Of a DNA stretch of 8,940 nt, positions 1-5,758 are shown piece after piece (position 1 is the stretch's first letter; each line of letters opens with the position of its first letter). Source of the stretch: Ekhidna sp. (lineage in GTDB: Bacteria; Bacteroidota; Bacteroidia; Cytophagales; Cyclobacteriaceae); NCBI GenBank assembly GCA_013214445.1, contig JABSPG010000140.1, forward strand, positions 1 to 8,940, given 5' to 3'. A model generated the notes under the pieces. That model had not been told where the DNA came from. It searched no databases and saw only the letters and a program-made list of their open reading frames with translations. Made by a program: the position numbers and the translations under genes.

Positions 1-1541
1 TTGGTCTTACTTCTCCATGGGATATTAAACCCTTGGCAACTTGGACAAATGAAGTTTGGAAAATTGATGATGGGGTTGACTATCCAAGATTAACAAATGT
101 AGTTCTTCCAATGGATGGCAATGAAGGAGATTCTCATAATGCAACCATTCAGGTATATCGAGATGGAACAAGGATGATCTCTTATCGAGATGGCGATCTA
201 TTCAATCATAAATTAGAGAATGGTGTTTGGCAGAGAGAGGGTGAGTTGTTTCTGTCGGGTTTGAATGGCAACACTACGCATTGTTTTATCACAGAGGATG
301 AACAGACCATGTTTCTTGCATCTGATTTTATGTCCAATGGGTTACAGCTTGATTTGTTTATTTTTCGAAAAGACACTGCTGGCAATTGGGGATTACCGGA
401 AGCAATAGATGAACTAAATACAGATTTTGATGAGGATTCACCATTTCTTGCATCTAATGGCACCCTCTATTTTAGCTCAAGAGGCCATAACTCAATGGGT
501 GGTTTTGATATCTTCCAATCTACGTACGATTCAATAAACCAAAAATGGTCTAAGCCAGAAAACCTTGGCCATCCCATCAACACGGTTGCAGAGGACACCT
601 ATTTCAATATGGACGGCAAAGTAGGATATCTGAGTTCTACGAGGGAAGGTGGCTATGGTTCATTAGATATTTATCGAGTATTTTTCTTTAACAAAGTCAG
701 TGTGGCTGGTCGGCTTTTAGATGGGGGAAATAATCCTGTGGCAAATGCAGAGGTAAACATTGATTACGAGTCTACCAGTCTAAAAACCTACACAGATGAG
801 GATGGGTCATATGAGCTGCTTGTTCCGATTTTTAAGGATATGAAATTAACTTTTGAAAAAGATCAAAGGCAGCTTCATGAGGGGGAGTACCTAGCTCACG
901 TTTTCTTTAAAGATAAGAACGACAATTCTTATGATCTTTACTTTGAAAACACTGCAGATTTAAACCTACTTGATGGACCGTTGACAAAGGTTCAACATAT
1001 CAATATTAATGTGCGAAATGATTATTCGGAGAACTTGATTCTCGAAACGGTTCCGCAATCGCTAGAGGCCGCATGGGCTGATAGTCTTAATCGGTTAGAT
1101 AGTGTCATGTTTGTTAACGGCCTTGATGGACGAGAGGAAGCAGTTAAGTTTATAAAGGAAACGGCAAGGGTTAGTTCAGAAAATCTGAGGATAAAGGATG
1201 TAGTGATCATCAAGAAAGTAGAAGAACCGGAGGAGAACTTGTTTGCAGAAATAGAGAAGGAGAAAGAAGATGAGGTGGAGATTGATGATAAATTGTTTAC
1301 CGTTCAGATCTTGACACTAACCATTCCAAACGTACCACCGCCGTTTTATTTTGATCAGATTGAAGCGCAATCAGTGGTTTTTCATGCAAAAGGAGCTGAT
1401 GGACTAGATAGGTTCTATACAGGTTCCTATGAAACGAAAAGAGATGCTAAGCGTGCAATGATGGAGCTTCGCAAGCTAGGATATTCAGATGCATTTGTTC
1501 GTAAGATCAAGAAGTATAAAGAGTTTGAAGAGGGTAGCTAA
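1..1541 (+). CDS. PD40-repeat / carboxypeptidase-regulatory-like / SPOR-domain envelope protein, 5' partial
   Basis: The frame is open to the left edge (first full codon at base 3), so the true start lies outside the window. The TTG at 33 is an internal Leu codon, not a start. Residue numbers here count that codon as 1. Residues ~80-215 hold PD40-type beta-propeller repeats with the usual Bacteroidota signatures: LYFSSRGHNSMGGFDIFQS (145-163), a W-x-x-P-E-N-L-G-x-P-I-N-T segment (172-184), and GYLSSTREGGYGSLDIY (198-214). Residues ~222-275 form a carboxypeptidase-regulatory-like beta-sandwich (VAGRLLDGGNNPVANAEV, then TDEDGSYEL). An acidic, Glu/Lys-rich linker (~395-419) leads to a SPOR-like domain (~420-493; FTVQIL start, FYTGSYETKRDAKRAM, LGYSDAFV). 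In related OmpA-family proteins the propeller and sandwich precede a peptidoglycan-binding OmpA domain; here SPOR sits there instead. SPOR domains bind denuded glycan strands, so a periplasmic or outer-membrane-associated role near peptidoglycan is inferred. The substrate is unknown. Confidence 0.88.
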   Translation, partial: GLTSPWDIKPLATWTNEVWKIDDGVDYPRLTNVVLPMDGNEGDSHNATIQVYRDGTRMISYRDGDLFNHKLENGVWQREGELFLSGLNGNTTHCFITEDEQTMFLASDFMSNGLQLDLFIFRKDTAGNWGLPEAIDELNTDFDEDSPFLASNGTLYFSSRGHNSMGGFDIFQSTYDSINQKWSKPENLGHPINTVAEDTYFNMDGKVGYLSSTREGGYGSLDIYRVFFFNKVSVAGRLLDGGNNPVANAEVNIDYESTSLKTYTDEDGSYELLVPIFKDMKLTFEKDQRQLHEGEYLAHVFFKDKNDNSYDLYFENTADLNLLDGPLTKVQHININVRNDYSENLILETVPQSLEAAWADSLNRLDSVMFVNGLDGREEAVKFIKETARVSSENLRIKDVVIIKKVEEPEENLFAEIEKEKEDEVEIDDKLFTVQILTLTIPNVPPPFYFDQIEAQSVVFHAKGADGLDRFYTGSYETKRDAKRAMMELRKLGYSDAFVRKIKKYKEFEEGS

Positions 1542-1608
1542 CACGTAAGATCGTAGTGTCCTATTTTAGTTCATCCCAATTGTAGAGCCATGCAAAGTAG
1601 TTCTTTTC
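1542..1608. other. Convergent intergenic region between the PD40/SPOR gene and the 195-aa protein gene
   Basis: This 67-bp gap lies between the two stop codons of a convergent gene pair, where a bidirectional terminator would be expected. I could not find a GC-rich stem with a flanking T or A run. Termination may use weak structure or another mechanism. Nothing else is recognisable here. Confidence 0.3.
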
Positions 1609-2196
1609 CTATCTTTTAATCATTATATCTCCCACAAGTAGCGAGTCAACCTGCGGCAGCATTTTGTAATAGAGCTTATTACCTTGCGTTACTAGCTCCG
1701 CTCTATTTCCACCTCGTTCTTGAATCCAAGAGTTTTTGTCAGTCTGATAAAAGAAGGCAACCACATACTGTAGGTGTGTCTCATTTGGACTTAGAGTCTT
1801 TTTTTGCTTTGTGTTAGATCTCAGTGGATCAAAATCCATCAATCCGTAGTTAAACTGGTTTTCCTTTTCGATAGCCATCGTTGCAGATGGTAGAAGGAAT
1901 TGCACAAAGAGGTTTTCAGAGTTAGGCACTGGAAAACGCTCATTTGAGAAATCGAGCCTTACCGTGACTGTGTCCTCACTCTCATTTACTATGCGACTGA
2001 AGAAGACTAATTGACTGCAATGATAAAGACCATCAATGGGCTTGGGGTAGGGGCCGCCTTTCGGAAAACTATTTTGAATCCTAATGCCATTGCCGCTGTA
2101 CTCACTGTACCAGTTTATATCCGTTTTTGGCCATTGAACGAAAGAGGAATTCAGCGTAGATGTAAGAAAGAAAGTGAATGTGATGATTTTCTCCAT
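1609..2196 (-). CDS. Secreted conserved protein of unknown function (195 aa)
   Basis: I do not recognise a named domain. The frame extends upstream to a TTG at 2256, but the ATG at 2196 is preferred because it places a signal peptide at the N-terminus (MEKIITFTFFLTSTLNSSFVQ region, residues 1-21). No lipobox cysteine is visible, so the product is probably periplasmic or surface-exposed rather than a lipoprotein. The mature part looks beta-rich, with family-like blocks: NSFPKGGPY (42-50), FPVPNSENLFVQFLLPSATM (88-107), VVAFFYQT (145-152), QERGGNRAEL (159-168) and YYKMLPQVDSL (176-186). These look like conserved motifs of an uncharacterised Bacteroidota family, but that comes from memory of similar proteins, not a search. 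It is the last gene of the minus-strand run, 99 bp after the esterase-like gene, and it converges with the PD40/SPOR gene. No clear ribosome-binding site is seen. Function unknown. Confidence 0.78.
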   Translation of the reverse strand: MEKIITFTFFLTSTLNSSFVQWPKTDINWYSEYSGNGIRIQNSFPKGGPYPKPIDGLYHCSQLVFFSRIVNESEDTVTVRLDFSNERFPVPNSENLFVQFLLPSATMAIEKENQFNYGLMDFDPLRSNTKQKKTLSPNETHLQYVVAFFYQTDKNSWIQERGGNRAELVTQGNKLYYKMLPQVDSLLVGDIMIKR

Positions 2197-2295
2197 TTTA
2201 GTAGATCGGTTAAGCTGGGTAATGGCAAATTGAAAGATCAAGCTGATTCTCTGCAAATCAACTTGAACGCTATCGCTGCAAACAATCAGATTAGA

Positions 2296-3483
2296 CTATT
2301 CTTCTTCAGCTTTTTCTGCCAATCTCGAGAACTTTTTTGATTCTTTACTATTGCCGATAATCTTATGAGATTCCACCAGCTTGCTCAACAGTATTTTTGA
2401 TTCAGGTCGTTTTGTAAGTAAAACTTGATACACTTCGATAGCAGCCTGATGCATATCGTTCTTGACGAAGTAGTCTGTTAAGGTATATGGTTGATTGTTT
2501 CTTAGTCCAAGGATTAAATCTTGATCAATATAGATATCATATAATCGTTTGAATTCAACCAAATTGTCATCCCTGATAGCATTTCTTACAATGGAGAATC
2601 TGGTCCAATTTGGGACTTCAGGCGGGAAGCCAAATAGCGCAGATCGCTTTAAGTAGTAGTCTTTCACGCTCTCAACACCCCCGAATTCTCTAAACTCATC
2701 AACAGTTGCAAACTGAATAACTGGAAAGTAATGGTAAAAATTCTTGATGCCGTGATAGAGTGTCGAATAAGGAGTTGATCGGTGTTCTTCATTTGCGAGT
2801 TGAAGGTATTGCCATTCAAAATCTTTCACTGGCGTTTTCTCAAGTATGTCTTTAAGAAGTAATGCCTCTTCATTCACGATTCCTTCCCCTTGAGCTGAAG
2901 AGAAGAATAAATTGATGGGTTCGTCTAGTCCTGCATTTAGCAGGCTATCCAGCAGATCTAGTTTATTCTTAACAGGATAACTGCTGGCAAGGATGTATCC
3001 ATCAAAGAGTTCTGGTTTATTGCTTAACATTTCTAGCGCAAAACTTCCCCCGTACTCCCATCCAAAAAGTAACTTCTCTCCTGTTGTTTGAAATTTCGTG
3101 TCCGTATTCTTGATCACTTCTTCTTCAATAAACTTCATGAATAGTGTCGAACGGCTACTAAAGTTTGAGAATCTGTCCGGATACTTATTGCTAATTCCTA
3201 CGATAATGAATGGTGGGGTGAGTCTAAATTGTTCAAAACTTTTGGCAACACTCACAGCATGTTCAAAAAGTCTCTGACCATCAAGTATGTATAGGACAGG
3301 GTAACCTTTTGCTGAGTCTACATATCCATTGGGTAGATAAACTTGAATTCTTCGTTTTTCTTCTAAAAATTTAGAATCAATTTCAAAGGTTCGCCAAGTT
3401 TCAAGAGGAACTTCACTAAGCTGCGCTTTTGCCAATCCGATTTCCAGTAAGAAGCAAATAAAAATGCTGAATACTAATTTCAT
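2296..3483 (-). CDS. Secreted esterase-D/enterochelin-esterase-fold protein with TPR-like tail; catalytic Ser replaced by Glu
   Basis: ATG at 3483 is chosen (395 aa) because it starts a clean signal peptide (MKLVFSIFICFLLEIGLAKAQ). An upstream in-frame ATG at 3537 would add 18 residues and bury it. The body matches the putative-esterase alpha/beta-hydrolase family (PF00756-like): IQVYLPNGY (47-55), YPVLYILDGQRLFEHAV (61-77), a PPFIIVGISN strand (90-99), and the nucleophile elbow at ~141-146. The elbow normally reads G-x-S-x-G-G; here it is G-W-E-Y-G-G, so Glu143 (GAG, 3055-3057) replaces the catalytic Ser. The downstream histidine block is kept (EEHRSTPYSTLYHGIKNFY, His234). Residues ~270-395 are helical and TPR-like (SALFGFPPEVPN, then AAIEVYQVLLTKRPESKILL), a tail common in Bacteroidota members of this family. 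The fold is confident. Ordinary serine-esterase activity is doubtful, and a binding or otherwise repurposed role is inferred. Gap to the DUF6503 gene upstream is 107 bp. Confidence 0.85.
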   Translation of the reverse strand: MKLVFSIFICFLLEIGLAKAQLSEVPLETWRTFEIDSKFLEEKRRIQVYLPNGYVDSAKGYPVLYILDGQRLFEHAVSVAKSFEQFRLTPPFIIVGISNKYPDRFSNFSSRSTLFMKFIEEEVIKNTDTKFQTTGEKLLFGWEYGGSFALEMLSNKPELFDGYILASSYPVKNKLDLLDSLLNAGLDEPINLFFSSAQGEGIVNEEALLLKDILEKTPVKDFEWQYLQLANEEHRSTPYSTLYHGIKNFYHYFPVIQFATVDEFREFGGVESVKDYYLKRSALFGFPPEVPNWTRFSIVRNAIRDDNLVEFKRLYDIYIDQDLILGLRNNQPYTLTDYFVKNDMHQAAIEVYQVLLTKRPESKILLSKLVESHKIIGNSKESKKFSRLAEKAEEE

Positions 3484-3571
3484 TGATTTATCAATTACGT
3501 ATCGGAACGAGATGTAATGTAAGAAGTTGGTATTCATGGCAATTACGTGAGCTATTCAAGAGTAGCCCCGA

Positions 3572-3593
3572 TGAATCTTATGCGAAAGATTCA
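3572..3593 (-). other. 8-bp inverted repeat spanning the stop codon of the DUF6503-type gene
   Basis: Arms TGAATCTT (3572-3579) and AAGATTCA (3586-3593) are perfectly complementary around a 6-nt loop (3580-3585). On the minus strand the first arm begins with the TGA stop of the lipoprotein gene. No run of T follows on the minus strand, so this is not a classic intrinsic terminator. It could be a weak RNA hairpin between two genes of one transcript, affecting processing or stability. The stem is AT-rich, and chance occurrence is possible. Confidence 0.4.
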
Positions 3594-4334
3594 ATACATG
3601 ATTTCGACATCTTCAAGTGCGATTACAGATAGTAAATTGAGTTTCCCGTCATTGAAAGCTTCATCGATGGTGCTTAGGTCAAAACCATCCTCATTGATAG
3701 GTTTGTAGTTGTTGTAGTCTTGGATGACCACATTGTTTACCTTTCTTGAATTAAGAGCTTCTCTGAATCGTACTCCTTTGCCTTCGTCCTCGTTATAGCT
3801 ATAAGCCAAAAAGTCCATGCTGAAGTCATTGACGTCAAACCAATAGTAAAAGACATCTTCAAAGTCTTCGCCTCCTCCTTCGGCATTGAAAGTCACTTTG
3901 ATTTTGTGGTATTCTTGGTTTCTGATTTTTGACTTGCCCACATACTCCTTTATTACTGCCCCATCATTTAGGGAGAATGGGAGAAAAGCGAAATAAATGA
4001 CTGAATTCACTGAAGCTGTATACGCTTCTTTCTTCTTCTGTTCTAACGCTACAACAGTATCATTTATGTATCGTGTTAAGCCTTCATTGTTCAATATGTC
4101 CTTGATTTCATTCTGAAGACTATCTGTTTGCAATCGACTGTATTTATAAGACCCCTCATTCATTTGGTAAGAATAGGTGACACTTCTAAATACAAATCTA
4201 GCAGATGCCTTTTCTAGGTTTTCTGTTCCAGAAGCTTGTATTGCCTGATCCACAATTGCCTGAGCATCAGGAACTTTTTCTGAACAAGCAATAAAAAGTG
4301 TTGCCAAAAGAACGATATGAATTTTCCGAATCAT
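3591..4334 (-). CDS. DUF6503-type lipoprotein of unknown function
   Basis: The frame is open to an ATG at 4373, but the ATG at 4334 is preferred (247 aa). It gives a lipoprotein signal peptide, MIRKIHIVLLATLFIAC, with Cys17 as the probable lipidated residue; the lipobox F-I-A-C is loose but followed by Ser-Glu. The mature protein opens with AQAIVDQAIQASG (25-37), then a beta-rich body with NSVIYFAFLPFSLNDGAVI, YHKIKVTFNAEGGGEDFEDV and YYWFDVNDFSMDFLAYSYNE. These resemble the DUF6503 family of Bacteroidota lipoproteins, whose overall shape recalls LolA/LolB-like lipid-binding sandwiches. The family name is recalled, not searched, and no activity is established. The gene lies 51 bp downstream of the WD40 gene and 107 bp upstream of the esterase-like gene, all on the minus strand. 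Its TGA stop lies inside an 8-bp inverted repeat. Probably anchored in the outer membrane facing the periplasm. Confidence 0.82.
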   Translation of the reverse strand: MIRKIHIVLLATLFIACSEKVPDAQAIVDQAIQASGTENLEKASARFVFRSVTYSYQMNEGSYKYSRLQTDSLQNEIKDILNNEGLTRYINDTVVALEQKKKEAYTASVNSVIYFAFLPFSLNDGAVIKEYVGKSKIRNQEYHKIKVTFNAEGGGEDFEDVFYYWFDVNDFSMDFLAYSYNEDEGKGVRFREALNSRKVNNVVIQDYNNYKPINEDGFDLSTIDEAFNDGKLNLLSVIALEDVEIMY

Positions 4335-4371
4335 GAAACTACGAACGTAATTGCCTCTATTGGGATTTATC

Positions 4372-4387
4372 AATTTGCCGACAAATT
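4372..4387 (-). other. Short hairpin at the stop codon of the WD40 gene
   Basis: Arms AATTTG (4372-4377) and CAAATT (4382-4387) surround a 4-nt loop that reads TCGG on the minus strand. The stem begins within the TAA stop of the WD40 gene. It has only two G-C pairs and no U-tract, so it is too weak to call a terminator. It is recorded because a similar element sits on the stop codon of the next gene. Confidence 0.25.
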
Positions 4388-5708
4388 AATTATTTCCACT
4401 ACAGGTATTTCTATACGTGTAGTCACTACCAACGAATTCATTCCATTCCTCTTCGGTTAGGCTTCTATTTACAAGTGAACAGATTCTATTGGCCAGGGAA
4501 GTAGGATCAACAGGCCAAGTCCTGATATACTCATCGCCACCACCAGTTATTACGGTTTCCCCAGTCGGGTCAAAACTTCCCGTAAGCACCCAGTCCTTAT
4601 GATCATCGAGGATGGTTGGTAATTTTCTCGAATCATTAAGGTCCCAGATTCTTGCCGTGCCATCTCTACTGGTGGTCAAAAGGAAATCTCCCTTTGCATT
4701 AAATTGAATGTCTGTTACAGTACTTTGATGACCAGAAATGATACGAATGAGTTTCTTTTCCAGGATATCCCACAAAATCACATCTCCACGGTCTCTGCCA
4801 ATAGCAAGGACATTACCATCAGGGCTGATATCTAGGCAATTGATGGCAAAAGAGCCAAGCTCATATCCGAAATAGGACTGATTTTTCCAGTTAGCCATAA
4901 TATCCTCGATGGGGGATTCCTTGACCGCATAGGGTTTTTCCCATGCTTCTAGGACTCCTTGCTCTGTTCCGGCATAGATCGTTCCTTCCTTTTCGTCTAC
5001 TTTTAGTTGATTGACTTTCAATGCGGTCTTACCCAAATTCTCCGTTTTTGCATTGAAACCTTTGAGCATCAAATCTCCTTTTTTTGAAACAGTTAAGTAT
5101 TTTCTTTCTCCGGGAAGAAATGTTGCTGTCTGAACGGGTTCTGGATCCTCTAGTACTGAAATGTCATCCTTCAATGCTTGATCCAAGGGAATCAATGCCA
5201 AACCCATTTGATAAAAAATGGCCATCAGTACTTTTCCGTCATTAGATACTTCAATAGACTGAACAATCTTATCAGATTCATAAACTACTTCAGGAATGTT
5301 CTTGGGATTACTCAAGTCCCATTTTAGAATTTTTCCATCGGTGGACGATGAATAGTAGGCATTAGGATCTGAACCAAAGACCAGAGATGTAACTGCATTG
5401 GAGTGAAAGCCTACTTGATTGTAGGCCAGATCTTTAGAGAAATCATACTCCAGATACTTATTTGCTTGGTATAGTGCTTGGTAAACGTTTAAGTGAGAGA
5501 CATAGGGTTCGGTATTTCCATTCTCCCAGAAATCAAAAGCCTGCCTAGCTACCAGAGCTTTGAGCTCTGTGAGGTACCCTGGCATGACAAGCGATCTTTG
5601 AGCCATGGACATTACAAGTTCAGTCAGTCTTGGATTATCCGCTGGCTTGTCTTGCGAAAAGGAAGGTATAGTAGATATTAAAGAGAGGCATAGCAAAATG
5701 TGTCTCAT
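4386..5708 (-). CDS. Secreted WD40 beta-propeller protein (440 aa)
   Basis: ATG at 5708 opens a signal peptide (MRHILLCLSLISTIPSFSQ, 1-19), so the propeller is predicted to work outside the cytoplasm. A short helical head follows (~26-90; RLTELVMSMAQRSLVM, ELKALVARQAFDFW, LNVYQALYQANKYLE). The clearest WD40 repeats are at ~102-131 (ends KILKWD), ~287-313 (SPDGNVLAIG to VILWD), ~327-356 (GHQSTVTDIQF to ARIWD) and ~370-398 (DHKDWV to YIRTW). The region ~145-256 is more divergent but has the spacing of three further blades, consistent with one seven-bladed propeller. The tail, LTEEEWNEFVGSDYTYRNTC (417-436), is a distinctive WD40-associated ending. Head and tail resemble the C-terminal halves of longer Bacteroidota WD40 proteins; there is no ATPase, TIR, protease or TPR domain here. 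Role unknown, presumably protein-protein interaction. It lies 50 bp after the MutS-like gene and 51 bp before the lipoprotein gene. Confidence 0.85.
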   Translation of the reverse strand: MRHILLCLSLISTIPSFSQDKPADNPRLTELVMSMAQRSLVMPGYLTELKALVARQAFDFWENGNTEPYVSHLNVYQALYQANKYLEYDFSKDLAYNQVGFHSNAVTSLVFGSDPNAYYSSSTDGKILKWDLSNPKNIPEVVYESDKIVQSIEVSNDGKVLMAIFYQMGLALIPLDQALKDDISVLEDPEPVQTATFLPGERKYLTVSKKGDLMLKGFNAKTENLGKTALKVNQLKVDEKEGTIYAGTEQGVLEAWEKPYAVKESPIEDIMANWKNQSYFGYELGSFAINCLDISPDGNVLAIGRDRGDVILWDILEKKLIRIISGHQSTVTDIQFNAKGDFLLTTSRDGTARIWDLNDSRKLPTILDDHKDWVLTGSFDPTGETVITGGGDEYIRTWPVDPTSLANRICSLVNRSLTEEEWNEFVGSDYTYRNTCSGNN

Positions 5709-5758
5709 GAACTAAATGTAATCATTTTAGGACAAGGCATTCTCAATCTGTATAATTC

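Noticed and set aside
2011..2340. Plus-strand frame of 109 codons opposite the 195-aa protein gene and the end of the esterase-like gene
   Set aside because: It overlaps two well-supported minus-strand genes, has no recognisable domain and spans their junction; best explained as an antisense shadow.
3484..3537. Upstream ATG (3537) as the start of the esterase-like gene
   Set aside because: It would place 18 residues before an otherwise ideal signal peptide; the ATG at 3483 is the better start.
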